DNA of 64,000 nucleotides from Persicaria tinctoria. Taxonomy: Eukaryota > Streptophyta > Magnoliopsida > Caryophyllales > Polygonaceae. The notes below the pieces were generated by a model. That model did not search any database, had not been told where the DNA came from, and saw only the letters and a list, made by a program, of their open reading frames with translations. Location: NCBI GenBank assembly GCA_037127255.1, contig JBANSL010000014.1, positions 870,501-934,500 of the forward strand. Direction: 5' to 3'. A program made the translations under genes and the position numbers. How positions within the stretch are numbered: the stretch's first letter is position 1; each line of letters begins with the position of its first letter. This document shows, in pieces, positions 53,182 through 64,000 of this stretch.

Positions 53182-55575
53182 ATTTATGTAAACTAAGGAG
53201 CCTTGAACAGTTAAGACTTGGCCAAAATTATCTGAGTGGATCTCTACCAAGTCAAGGTAAACTACACAACATTGTACTCACTTCCACTTTGATGCTCCAC
53301 TATGTATCCAGTTTTAGCATTTGGTTCATGTGTTTTGGTTTGTCTGATAGATGGCTTTCATCAATTTCTCAGATTTATGTAAACTAGGGAGCCTTCAAGA
53401 GTTAAGACTTGACCGAAATCAGCTGAGTGGTATCCTTCCAACGTGTTTATGGAGCTTGACATCTCTCCGAGCGCTTGACCTGTCACATAATAGTTTCAGC
53501 GGAAACCTGCCCCCAACCATCAACCTCCCGTCGCTTGAATGGTTATCCATCTCAAACAATAACTTTGATGGGAGATTCTCTTTATCTTACCTAATGAATC
53601 ATTCAAGGCTACAAGGCTTGTCCCTGTCAAACAACGCACTTCAACTACAAATGGATGATTCTTCGTTTGTGTTTTACTCCACCTCTAAGCTCGTGGCTCT
53701 TGGGTTAAGTCATTGCAACTTGAATGGTCAGTCCCAAATCTTCCTCAAATTCCTCTCCTACCAATCAAATCTACAGTACCTTGATCTCTCTAGTAATGGA
53801 TTATTTGGATTATTTCCAGCATGGTTGCTGCATAATAATTCAAATCTCCGTTACTTAAACTTGGGAAATAATTCCTTCAACGGAAGTCTTGATCTCCCCA
53901 AGCATAGAAATTTATCATTTTTGGACATTTCAAGCAACAATCTGATTGGGATTCTACCTAAGCATTTCGGGATAGCGATGTCTTCCCCGTAGCCTTAAAC
54001 TCGTCTAAGGATTTCGAGATAGCGCTACTTTCCGGCCTCATAGCCTTGAACTTGTCTTTCAATTCCTTCGATGGGCATATCCCTACTTCGGTTGGCAACA
54101 TGACTCAATTACGCTCACTGGATTTATCAAACAACAACTTCTTCGGAGAGGTACCAAGAGGACTAGTATCTGATCTCACTAACTTGCAACTTTTGTCGCT
54201 ATCGAATAACAATCTTGGAGGAGAGATTATTCCCATCTACATGAACTTGCCATCCTTGAAGGCTTTATACTTAAATGACAACAACTTTGTTGGGACTCTG
54301 CAATGGTCGCTGATAGTCTCTCCCTTAGGCTTGCTAGATGTATCCGACAACGAAGCAACAGGGGAAATTCCTACCTGGATTGGCGACTTTGAAAACTTAA
54401 ATTCAGTGTCCTTAGCAAGGAATGATTTTCATGGTGACATACCGAGTCAGCTTTGCCAACGTGAGGGGCTTGGGTTTTTGGACCTCTCAGGAAACAGGTT
54501 CACCGGGAGGATACCTTCTTGCTTCGGACTTATAACAGAATTAAGATTCTTGAATATGCACGGAAATCATCTTACTAGAGTAATTCCAGAGGGATTGGCA
54601 ACTTTGTCGTCATTGGACACACTTCATTTAAGCAATAACCACCTCTCCGGTGGTATTCCTCAATGGATTGATAAGCTTTCCCACTTGGTTATCATTCTAT
54701 TAGGTGGCAATCAGCTTGAAGGAGAATTGCCAGTCCAACTGTGTCGATTGCGAAAGGCTAACATCATCGACTTGTCTAATAATAGCCTTTCAGGTGTTAT
54801 TCCCTCTTGCTTTCAACATATGTCATTTGGTGAACGGAAATTGGATGATTCTCAGCATGGGTCATGGACGTCAGAGGGACTTTATATGGCTCAAAGCTAT
54901 CTTTCGATGTGGGACTTTACAGAGTATGAAATCTATGCAAATTTCGACATGCAAGAGGAAGTTAACTTCATGGTAAAGAGCAGATACAATTCTTACAAGG
55001 GCAATATTCTTACGATTATGTCTGAGTTGGATTTGTCATCCAACAAACTGATTGGAGACATTCCTCCTGAATTGGGAGAGTTGGGAAGCCTCCATGCTTT
55101 AAATCTGTCCCACAACCACTTATCTGGTTCGATACCTATGAGTTTCTCCAAGCTCAAGAGCGTCGAGAGCTTAGACCTATCAAGCAACAACTTGAGTGGA
55201 GCAATCCCTTCTGAACTAGTCGCTCTCACTTCCCTAGAGATCTTCAATGTATCTTACAACAATCTAAGCGGAGAAGTGCCAGAAACGGGACAGTTTGGAA
55301 CCTTTGATGAAAGAAACTACCAAGGAAATCCTTTGCTTTGTGGGTCTCGACTACCTAAAAGTTGTGGGATGAATGAACCTGTGCCTAATACCGGGAACAC
55401 ATCAACCAAAGAAGGAGATGAAGGATTTGACATGGAGGTATTCCTTTGGAGCTTCGGCATGTCTGCTATCACTGTCTTATTGACCTTCAATCTTGTTCTT
55501 GCAATCAACCCTTACTGGAGGAGAGCTTGGTTTGCATTTCTTGATGTGAAATTCCTTTGGTGGTTCACCCCATGA
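53182..55575 (+). pseudogene. RLP-B: truncated and frameshifted LRR receptor-like protein
   Basis: Exon 53182-53256 (DLCKLRSLEQLRLGQNYLSG) is a tandem copy of the start of the next exon, including its intron end (ctgatagatgg..tttcatcaatttctcag). The second copy starts at 53373, after a 116-bp intron. The long exon is open to a TAG at 53990-53992. There a roughly 55-bp stretch (atttcgggatagcg...) has been partly duplicated, shifting the frame; the original frame resumes from about 54010 and is open to 55575. The rest matches RLP-A: LRRs, island with FMVKSRYNSYKGN, C-cap, transmembrane helix, tail PYWRRAWFAFLDV. Signal peptide and cap exons are absent upstream. Without them and with the frameshift the gene cannot make a surface receptor. 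Confidence 0.88.
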
Positions 55576-55788
55576 ACTTGGAGAATCGTACCATCTCTTG
55601 CATTGTTGTTTACTTTCAGAATTTCTCTTGCATTGCTCTTTTTATTATCACAACTAATTTTCTGTAAGTTTCATTGTGTTAGTTTATCTATCTTTGTTTT
55701 GAACTTCAAATTTGCGCCATAAACTGTTTTCTTAGTGTAGAGTTATTTCATCAAGCACTTAGGTTTTGTACATTATATTGTAACATGT
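55576..55788 (+). other. RLP-B 3' flank
   Basis: Non-coding; resembles the RLP-A 3' flank and continues after the hAT insertion at about 61471. Confidence 0.5.
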
Positions 55789-56148
55789 AATATGTGCAGT
55801 GGCGGAACTAGACTCCCGGTAATGAGGGGGCCGAAATTTTACATTATTATTTTTTTGTTTATCAAGCACAATTTTTTTAAAGAAATATTAAAAAGGCAAT
55901 AAATTTGTAGTTTAAATATGCTATTTCTTTATGAAAAATCAAAAAAAAAAGGGGGATATACTTAAAAAATGTGGATTTTTTATCATAAACAATTTTTTTT
56001 TAAAAAAACTATAAAATTATAGTTTACATGTTTAATTTCTTTCAAAAAATTGGTAAAAACAAAAATTGAAGGCATACTAAAAATTTCTTGAAAAAATATT
56101 TTTTGTTTATCATAAAAATGTATTAAAAAACTATAAAATGTTAGTTTA

Positions 56149-56468
56149 TGTAAAGCTGTATGCAGCTTGATTAGCTCAAGAACAAGCCACAATCTGTATT
56201 TGGAAAGTTCTATTTGAAGGATGTCATGACGGCTACATTCAATGATCAGATGGGGGAATCCCCAAAACCCTATTACTTGTCTAAGGATCCATCAATCCTT
56301 ATATAGTCTCATGTCACACATCAATCACGTGACACTACCTAGGATTATTACAGCAAAGTCATAAAAACAGCTGAAATAGCATAAGGGGAAAGCAAAGAAG
56401 GGAAATTATGAAATAACAAGCAAAAGTGATGAAATGCATATAAAATGCACATCACATGATATTCTCCA
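56149..56468 (-). repeat. 3' LTR of nested Copia
   Basis: 320 bp, TG...CA on the plus strand, followed by the reversed polypurine tract (cccccccttcaag). Confidence 0.8.
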
Positions 56469-56478
56469 TACCCCCCCT

Positions 56479-59400
56479 TCAAGTTGGACTTGGAGAGAAA
56501 CCAACAAGTCCTAACTTGGAAGAGAGGTAAATATGTTGCTTCTCACCCAATGGCTTGGTCATGAGATCAGCCAATTGGATGCCAGTCCTGATGTGTTGTG
56601 GAAGAACAAATCCATCTTGCACTCTCTCACGAACATAATGGCAATCAATGCGCAGGTGCTTGGTTCTTTCATGAAAAACTGGGGTTTCAGCTATGTGGAG
56701 TGCTGCTTTGTTATCACAAAACAGAGGTATAGGCCTTGGGACCTTGATCATAAGAGCTTGCAAAATACCATCAATCCAAACAAGCTCACTGGTAGTCATG
56801 GACATGCTTCTGTATTCTGCTTCTGCTGAGGATTTTGAGACTGTATGTTGTTTCTTTGTCTTCCAAGACACAAGAGAAGTACCAATAAATACACTGTAAC
56901 GAGTGAGAGATCTAGCTGTGAATTGACATGCTCCCCAATCTGCATCACAAAATCCTGTGACTGTAAGAGAAGCTGTGTTTGAGTAGTGAATGCCAACAGA
57001 GAGAGTGCCTTTTAGATATATGACAACATGCAATGCAGCTGCATAGTGGGGTTCCCTTGGTTGAGTCATGAATTGACTTAAGTGTTGAACAACATATGAT
57101 ATGTCTGGCCTAGTAAGTGTTAAGAATAACAGCTTACCAATCAATCTTCTATAGGATTCTTCATCCTGCATCAACATCCCTGAGTCCGTAGATAGCTTGA
57201 GACCTCGTGGGAGAGGAAACAAAGCTGGTTTACAGTCTGTTAGTTTGCAGTCTCTCAATATGTCAATGACATATTTCCTTTGATGTAACAAGAGGCCTGA
57301 TTAATCTCTGTATAATTCCAATCCCAGAAAGTATTTAGCTTTACCAAGGTCCTTGATTGTGAATTCTGAATCCAGGGCCTGTTTGGTTTGCAAGATAACC
57401 TGCTCATCATCACCAGTGAGAAACAAATCATCTACACAAACTAGAGCAATCACTACTCCAGTTGGTACTCTCTTGACAAAAAGAGAATAATCTTCTGCTG
57501 ATTTGGTAAAGCCAAGCTTCAAGAGAAACCTGCTCGACTCAACATTCCACTGCCTTGAAGCCTGCTTCAATCCATAGATGGATTTGTGAAGCCTACAAAC
57601 TTGTCCTGGTTGACCAAGAGGGAACCCTTCAAGAGGCTTCATATACAGTTCTTCATCTAGATATCCATGCAAGAATGCATTGTTGATATCAAGCTGATGC
57701 AAAGGCCAATTTTTAATGGTAGCAACTGCAAGCAATACTCTTACAGTAGTGAACTTTGCTACTGGTGAGAAAGTGTGCTTATAATCTTTTCCCTTGACTT
57801 GATTATAGCCCTTTGCCACCAGTCTTGCTTTGAATCTCTCAACATTTCCATCAGGTCTATATTTAATCTTATAGACCCATTTACATCCGATTGCCTTTTT
57901 TCCTTCAGGCAAATAAGTCATGCTCCAGGTTTTATTAGCCTCTAATGCCTTTAATTCTTGCTGCATAGCCATAATCCAATTAGGATCCCTAGCAGCCTGA
58001 GAATAATAAGAAGGTTCATACACTGCACTCATCATGGCAAAAGTGCCAGCATAAATAGGGTCCTTTTGAACAATGGGCCCTAGACAAGTTACAAAGAAGG
58101 ACTGAGACATAGAATGATGTCCTGTGTTGCTACAGACAAAATCATTCAGCCTTACAGGTCTGTTCACAGTTCTTGTAGATCTTCTTAATGGAGGGAACTC
58201 AACAGGATCCTGAAGAAACTCTTCAAAAGTCTGTGGAGAGAATTGAGGTGCTTGAATAGATTGGGAAGAGCCTTGATTTTCTGGACTAGGTGTGTCTTGA
58301 ACCACATCATTTTGATGACCAGACTGTGAAGGAATTTCAAACATTGTGGGAACCACAAAATCCTCATGATCATCTGCTAGACTAACCAAGGGAAGAGAGG
58401 GCCTCGGTATTTCACTATCTGCAAGCTCCTCTTTACTCATCTTGAAGGGGAATAAATTCTCCTTGAATATCACATCTCTGCTGATGAAAATGGCTCTCTT
58501 TTCAATATCCCACAGCTTGTAGGCCTTTTGTCCATGAGGATATCCCATGAAAACACATCTTCTACCTTTAGGACCCAGCTTATCTGCTTCAGAGGGTGAT
58601 ATAGATGCATAACAAAAGCATCCAAAAACTCTCAATTCATCATACTTGACTGGCTTCTGAAACAATCTTTCATAGGGAGTATCCCAATTCAACACTGCAC
58701 TGGGAAGTTTGTTGATCAAATGTGTTGCTTTCAGAACACATTCACCCCAGAATCTAATGGGCAACCCTGCATGAATTCTCAATGCTCTAGCAGTATCAAT
58801 AAGGTGCATGTGCTTCCTCTCTACTCTCTCATTCTGCTGGGGTGTATAAGGGACATATTTTTGATGAAGGATCCCTTCTCTAGCAAAGAATTCAGTACAC
58901 TGTCTCTGCACAAACTCTGTGCCATTATCTGTTCTAATACACTTCACTTTACCTTCAAACTGTGTCTTAACATAGGCTATGAAGTCAAAAATTGCCTTAG
59001 GCACCTGCAATTTGTCCTTCAACAAGAAGGTCCAAGTAGTTCTAGAATAATCATCTAGAATAGTTAAGAAATAAGTAAAGCCATTGTAAGTGGGAACCTT
59101 ATAAGGTCCCCAAAGATCCATATGGATCAAGGGAAATAAGGTTTATGCTAAGCTTTCACTCCTGTCAAATGGCAACCTGTGATGCTTAGACAATGCACAA
59201 GTTTCACAGCTAAAATCACTTAGGATTCTTTGATTAAACACATTCAAATGCCTCAGTTTGGAAATAGAACTGTGTCCCAATCTAGCATGCATAACATCCA
59301 AGTCAACACCGACTTTGTTACAATTTTTTGAAAAAAGAAACTGATGTCTGTTTCTACTTCCACTAGCTTCATGATCCTTCTTGATCTCCTCTCTTTGGTT

Positions 59401-60938
59401 CACTTCTGAGATTCTGTACATGCCATTCTTCCTTTCTCCACACAGCACCACTCTTCTAGTTCCAGGGTCCTGTATGTAACAAGAGTTCCGAGTAAAATAA
59501 GCAACCAAATCATGATCATCAAGAAGCTTCCCAACTGATAATAAGTTGTGTTTGAAGTCAGGCACCATAAGAATATCATTCAAGTTAACTGAGTCTGATA
59601 TCTTCAGATTACCCATCTCATTAACAGATTTGATGGTACCATCAAGCAGTCCAATATGAACAGCTTTGTTCATCATAGTTTTGTTAGAAAAACATGAGGA
59701 TGCAGGTACCATATGGTCTGTGGCACCTGTGTCCACAATCCATTCATATGAAGGAGTAGATACTGCAACAGAATTGACATTAGAGTTTGCCATTTTACTT
59801 GCAAAATTGGCAAAAGAGTTCTCACTAGAACTCTTCCCCTTCATCTTCCTCATGACCTCTTGATAAACAGCATTTACCATATCAGAATCCACATGATTTG
59901 ATCCTCTCTTGTCATAGATCATATCATCCAGTGGACTGTTCTCATGAGCTACAGATCTGGAGCCATCCCCTTCACAGTGTCCTCTGTTAGACTCTACATT
60001 CATAGCCCCTCTGTTTCCCTGAGTTCCCTTGTCCTTGTCCCTGTTGGACTTAAACCAGTCAGGGTACCCGTGAATCTTAAAGCATTCACTCATGGTATGC
60101 CCTCTCATGTTGCAATGAGTGCAGAGTTTCTCAAGCTTCTGTAACCTCCTGATTTCCTTCCAATCCTTCTTGAAAGGTTGATTCCCAGAGGCACCTATAG
60201 ATGAGCTATTCTGACTGTACTTCCCAGCAGCAAAGGCACTTGAATCAGTAGATCCACCTCCTGAGACTGGATTCCCATTTTCTACCTGTTGAAGAATGTA
60301 ATAGGCTCTATTCAAGGATGGTAAGGGATCCATGGCCAGTACCTGATTCTTAGCAGCTTCATATCCATCATTCAAGCTCATCAACAATTGCATTAGCTTG
60401 TTTCTAGAGTCAATATCTGCAATCTTCTTAGCCAGATTACAAGTACATCTAGCAATAACACCACATGAACACTCAGGCACACTTTCTAGCACCTGCAGTT
60501 CATCCCAAAACCTTTTTAAGGTATTGTACAGATCTGCAAGACTCATACTACCCTGTGATACCTCATTGAGTTTCTTCCTGACTCTAAAAATCATTGGAGC
60601 ATTTGATTGACTAAAGCGTTCTACCACTTCATCCCATAATAGCTTGGCAGAATTAACAAACATGAGACTCTTAGCTATGTTTTTAACCATAGAGTTTAGC
60701 AACCAGCATCTTACCATAAAGTCAGCTTTAATCCACCTTTGCAGATCAGGTGAATCATTTGCTGGGCACAAGAGCCATTTATAAAACAGAGTTTACTCTT
60801 TGCTCCTAGAGCCATTGTCACACCTTTGCTCCAGGTCATGAAATTCGAACCATCAAATGGAATAGCTACGAGTTGTGCTCCTGGGTGGTCAGAGTTCGAC
60901 AAATAAAGAGGGTCATTGGTGTTACCTTGAGCTGCCAT
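56479..60938 (-). pseudogene. Copia gag-pol polyprotein with one frameshift and two stops
   Basis: From ATG at 60938 ([20 protein letters not shown]) the order is Gag/UBN2; zinc knuckle CTHCNMRGHTMSEC; protease WIVDTGATDHM; GAG-pre-integrase VMHARLGHSSISKLRHL; integrase (HMDLWGP, RTDNGTEF, TPQQNERVERKH); reverse transcriptase (AIGCKWVYKIKYRPDG, LDINNAFLHGYLDEELYM, YGLKQASRQW, VCVDDLFLTGDD); RNase H (GFCDADWGAC, SSAEAEYRSM, KHLRIDCHYVRE, ADLMTKPL). Lesions: a 1-nt shift near 60760-60780 in Gag, TAA at 59143-59145 between GAG-pre-integrase and integrase, and TAA at 57301-57303 just before RNase H. All domains are otherwise full length, so the element died recently. Confidence 0.9.
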
Positions 60939-61049
60939 TTCTTCTTCCGATGATCTGTTGTCTACGAGTTCACTCTCAGTGCCTCTGAACATGAAACACA
61001 CACGATCAAATCGCCAGAAAAGGATCGAATCCCTTGCGCTCTGATACCA

Positions 61050-61235
61050 TGTAAAGCTGTATGCAGCTTGATTAGCTCAAGAACAAGCCACAATCTATAT
61101 TTGGAAAGTTCTATTTGAAGGATGCCATGACGGCTGCATTCAATGATCAGATGGGGGAATCCCCAAAACCCTATTACTTGTCTAAGGATCCATCAATCCT
61201 TATATAGTCTCATGTCACACAGCAATCACGTGACA
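61050..61235 (-). repeat. 5' LTR of nested Copia, truncated
   Basis: 186 bp matching 56149-56334; the remaining 134 bp (which would carry the outer LTR terminus and part of the promoter) are absent. Confidence 0.8.
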
Positions 61236-61499
61236 AAAATTTGCCCAAACTATAGGTATGAAGGCTTGAATCTCTAATTTCTAAATTAAAGTGGTTACTC
61301 TTTAGGCTTTAACATCTAAATTATTTATTATTTTACCCTTTCACTATTAATATCATATATAATTACCTATATAAATAATACTAAATATATAATTACATAT
61401 ATGTTACAAAAAAATTTGTGGGGGCCAGGGCCATCCCCGGTCTCCAAGTAGTTCCGCCACTGAATATGTGTAATGTGTGTATATTATATGGGCTATGAT

Positions 61500-61745
61500 T
61501 GAAAGGTGGAATTGGGTTTGGCTAGACTCAGTTTTGGGTGTTAGCCTTATGGTTGCCAAACCGAGATTGGGCCCCCAAACCTATTGAGCCCAACCGGCCC
61601 ACTTCTCCTTTGAGATAGTTGAGCTCGGTTCTTCAGCTTAAGTGGAACGCGGCGTTTGATGCTAGGGTTTCCTTGTGAGCTCGCCTATATATACTCCTTA
61701 GTCCTTACCTCCTACTTGCTTGTCACTGTTGAAGCTCCTCCGTCT
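61500..61745 (+). promoter_or_regulatory. Housekeeping/ribosomal-protein-type promoter segment
   Basis: TGGGCC (61568-61573) and GGCCCA (61596-61601) site-II-like motifs, a telo-box TAGGGTTT (61663-61670) and TATATATA (61686-61693) stand in the order typical of plant ribosomal-protein gene promoters. They are followed by a leader-like stretch and a good splice donor (ctccgtctg|gtaagt). No matching coding exons follow, so it may be a transposed or orphan promoter. Confidence 0.5.
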
Positions 61746-62640
61746 GGTAAGTCCAAGAGAAAGAGAGAGAAAGAAAGAGAGAGAGCGAGCGCCAGGAAAC
61801 CTAGCGCCACCGCATCCCTTTCCAGGAGCGTCGCATCCCTTTCCAGGAGCGTCGCTTTCGCTTCTTCCTGGCTCCGGTGGTCGTCTCCGGCGCTTGTCTT
61901 GGTGGCCGATCTGTTGTTCCTCTACAGATCTACCTTCGACGAAGATCTTCTTCGTCTTGCTCTTGTTTCTTCTTCAGTGTTTTGTTTAGTGGATTTAGGG
62001 TCCGATCTGAGGCCCCGAAGACGTAGGTCATTTTGACCGAACCTCGTAAAACTCGTTGTGTTCTTGCTTGAGTTTCTTTCGCTTTCGCTTATCTGGTTGT
62101 CCAACTCGTATTTGTCGAACATCTGTTATATCACTTAGTCTTTGCCTTGTCTTTGTATTATTATCACAAGTAATTTGTAAAGTTAAATGGTTTTCAAATA
62201 TGTAATTAGTTGTTATTGTTGACATTGTGATGTATTTTAGGATTAGATAAAACAAGTGCTAGGCAATCGGGCGGGCTAGACCGGATTGAACCGGATCGTA
62301 AACTGTTTTCTTTGTCTTTGCCCTGTCTTTGTTCGCCATGTGAGCAGGAGAAAGCAATCAGATGAGAGCTTCAAAACGCGGAATTACAACAATCAAAATC
62401 AGATCCAACCGAAACGAGCTAACCGATCTGTGCTTTGATACCATTTAGGATTTCAGATCTGGATTCGAGTTTCGTGAGGAAAGCCTAGCCCACAAACACA
62501 TCATCTCTCAATTACGAAACGCAATTACCATTCCTAACAGAAATAAGGTCTGGCGTGTGAGGCCTTTTTAGGTGGATTTACGTATATGATATACCGTAAA
62601 GGACCGAACCACTCTATATTACGTTACGGTATAATTTGTG
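61746..62640 (+). other. GC-rich segment then RLP 3'-flank-like DNA and LTR remnant
   Basis: 61746-62030 is GC-rich and open in two frames (S/R-rich), without a recognised family. 62130-62340 repeats the RLP 3'-flank phrases (tgtctttg...atcacaagtaatt). Near 62440 tttgatacca resembles a reversed LTR-element primer-binding site, suggesting a decayed LTR remnant around 62340-62470. Confidence 0.35.
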
Positions 62641-62679
62641 AACAAATCTGACTTGTTGAGATTCAACTTTATTATTCAA

Positions 62680-63363
62680 GAAAATAGCCTTCATGACGTT
62701 TTGAGGTTGATCTTCCCATGGTTTATTTATGCATATATATCAACATAAATTCCCCAGGCTCTTATACAGAACCAAATTTTGTCCCCTAATTCTTAGTATA
62801 TGCATTTATTTCATAATTATATATTGTTATAATATTAATATTTTGAAAAGTTTTGATAGGTCAAGTGACTTAAAGGTTGTGGTTTATTGACTTACCCACA
62901 ATTTTAAAAGCCTTAAATTAAAGGAGTGTTTGGTAGCAGTCTCGTTGAACACTGTTTTGTAATTTTTTTTTAATGATATTTGGTAGGAAAAAAATATATT
63001 TCATAGATCGTAAGTATTTTAATGTAGAGATTAGAGGTTCAAGTCTAGCCAATTTAGATTCAGTCACTGCTTTCCCAAATGGGAGCTCTGCAAAAAAACC
63101 TCCCAAAAGCAGTACCCAAACACTCACTAAATTGGTATATACCTTTGAAAAATTCAAAGTGGACAATTGATCTAATAATCAAATTCAAAGCAAGGTTGGG
63201 TGAATAAATATTCAAAGTCATGCAACATTTATAATTTGCAATGGTCAGTTTAAATCCCTTAAAATACAAAGGAAAAAGATGACTCTATAAACCAAATGTA
63301 CAATAATTGAGAAAATCAACTATTTAGACCTTATTTATTTAGTTGTTGCTCTCCTTGTAGCTT
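62680..63363 (+). repeat. RLP upstream block, right copy (RLP-D promoter region)
   Basis: Matches the split left block (2740-2960, 10710-11230, 13950-14150) in the same order. Its end, aactatttaga...tatttagttgttgctctccttgtagctt (63318-63363), is the sequence that in RLP-A and RLP-C lies just before the coding start. A further RLP gene should therefore follow, now displaced by the LTR at 63364. Confidence 0.6.
62924..63125. mobile_element. MITE-like insert with GAGTGTTTGG ends
   Basis: GAGTGTTTGGTAGCAG at the left and CCAAACACTC at the right are inverted. The insert is absent from the homologous block at 10750-10860. No clear target duplication. Confidence 0.5.
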
Positions 63364-64000
63364 TGTTGGAGGAAATGCTTGAATTTAATGGAAGGTAAAA
63401 AGTTTTGTCCCACATTGGTTACTAGGGACATTAGGAGTTGATTTAAAAGGGGTACTTATTCCACCATTGTTTGAGTGATGGAATAGGGGTCTCACACGCG
63501 CGCACCACCTCTGCCGCCGCCGGTCCGTGACACGTGCGCGGTGTGATTTCTGTGACTTATCGTTTTGTTTTCCGATTTATTTTCTCGAGCTTATCCTCTG
63601 TTTTGTAACTGTTCCGGATTTTTCGCCACGTTTTGAATGCGGAGCGTTGTTGTAACTGCTCCGAGATCCTCGCCTGCACTACCTTAGTTCTGAGCAAAGT
63701 CTTTGTGATTCCAAACCCTTGTTTCGAGTGCACGACTACGAGGGTGTGCTGTGTAACCTTGAGTGATGGAATAGGGGTCTCACACGCGCGCACCACCTCC
63801 GCCGCCGCCGGTCCGTGACACGTGCGCGGTGCGATTTCTGTGACTTATCGTTTTGTTTTCCGATTTATTTTCTCGAGCTTATCCTCTGTTTTGTAACCGT
63901 TCCGGATTTTTCGCCACGTTTTGAATGAGGAGCGTTGTTGTAACTGCTCCGAGATCCTCGCCTGCACTACCTTAGTTCTGAGCAAAGTCTTTGTGATTCC
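63364..64000 (+). mobile_element. LTR (5' part) inserted in RLP-D leader, runs off window
   Basis: Starts TGTTGGAGGAAATGC, followed by tttgtcccacattgg, the usual opening of a plant Copia-type LTR. It interrupts the RLP leader after ctctccttgtagctt. From 63471 it contains a 288-bp tandem duplication. No primer-binding site is reached before the window ends, so the type of element cannot be proved. Confidence 0.6.
63471..64000 (+). repeat. 288-bp direct tandem duplication inside LTR
   Basis: ttgagtgatggaataggggtctcacacgcg at 63471 recurs at 63759 and the copies stay aligned to the window end with few changes (for example ctgccgcc/ccgccgcc, gtaactg/gtaaccg). Confidence 0.9.

Larger units (their letters stand above)
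56149..61235 (-). mobile_element. Copia LTR retrotransposon nested in hAT element
   Basis: Minus-strand element. The 3' LTR is 56149-56468 (TGTAAAGCTG...CTCCA on the + strand), next to a C7 run that is the polypurine tract in reverse. The 5' LTR begins at 61050, directly next to CTCTGATACCA (61039-61049), the reversed initiator-Met primer-binding site. The 5' LTR stops at 61235 after 186 bp, where the 3' LTR continues for another 134 bp, so its outer end is deleted. The shared 186 bp differ at only a few sites, indicating a young insertion. No target duplication is visible. Confidence 0.88.
55797..61462. mobile_element. hAT-like element of CAGTGGCGGA family, split by a Copia insertion
   Basis: Ends CAGTGGCGGAACTA and (reversed) CAGTGGCGGAACTACTTGGA are flanked by a perfect 8-bp target duplication aatatgtg (55789-55796 and 61463-61470). 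Its own DNA is about 350 bp at the left (55797-56148) and 230 bp at the right (61236-61462), AT-rich and without transposase. The rest is the nested Copia element. It is a relative of the element at 12574-13151. Confidence 0.88.

Noticed and set aside
1..64000. CRISPR array, bacterial operons, or prophage
   Set aside because: No regularly spaced repeats of that type, no Shine-Dalgarno-led gene clusters; splice sites, LTR/LINE/hAT/MULE/Helitron structures show a plant nuclear genome.

Overview
This window is nuclear DNA of a flowering plant, most likely a eudicot. It is AT-rich and intron-bearing, and it carries a tandem family of leucine-rich-repeat receptor-like proteins (RLPs, cell-surface immune-type receptors) buried in transposable elements (TEs) of nearly every plant class. 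No bacterial, phage or CRISPR features are present.

RLP cluster. Four members or pieces lie on the + strand. RLP-C is only a broken first exon (14151-14330). RLP-A has four exons, 18011-18359, 18469-18630, 19224-19298 and 27717-29875. They join in frame into 914 codons although the third intron is 8.4 kb of nested TEs. RLP-B (53182-55575) lacks its 5' exons, has a duplicated exon and a frameshift. RLP-D is represented only by its promoter/leader (about 63300-63363), cut by an LTR retrotransposon; its coding part would lie beyond the window. A non-coding block upstream of the RLPs is duplicated: pieces at 2740-2960, 10710-11230 and 13950-14150 match 62680-63363, so the left copy was split by later insertions.

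TE layout. 1-611 Copia remnant; 1045-1629 miniature LTR element (TRIM) with primer-binding site; 3150-10268 complete CACTA element with TCT target duplication that has captured exons of several host genes (STY-type kinase, CRT-like transporter, VAP/MSP protein and unidentified exons); 11693-12344 and 12574-13151 hAT-type elements with 8-bp target duplications; 14330-17073 LTR/Copia mosaic; inside RLP-A introns a LINE tail, a foldback element full of TTGACC motifs, a Helitron end, a Stowaway MITE, a Mutator-like element carrying two inverted tRNA-like sequences, and a Helitron; 30320-31387 a gag-only Copia derivative; 33023-39414 a full-length LINE with 9-bp target duplication whose first ORF is long and unlike the usual plant L1 ORF1; about 39967-52376 a large Helitron-like region with fragments of a basic-7S-globulin-like aspartic protease (scrambled), a type I metacaspase and a PP2A B' subunit; 55797-61462 a hAT-like element with an inserted, nearly full-length but disabled Copia element; 63364-64000 the LTR that interrupts RLP-D.

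The only host gene that looks potentially functional is RLP-A. The biology of interest is the TE gene capture, the unusual LINE ORF1, the TE-packed RLP-A intron and the repeated disruption of sibling RLPs. Identifications rest on reading translated motifs by eye; no database search was run.
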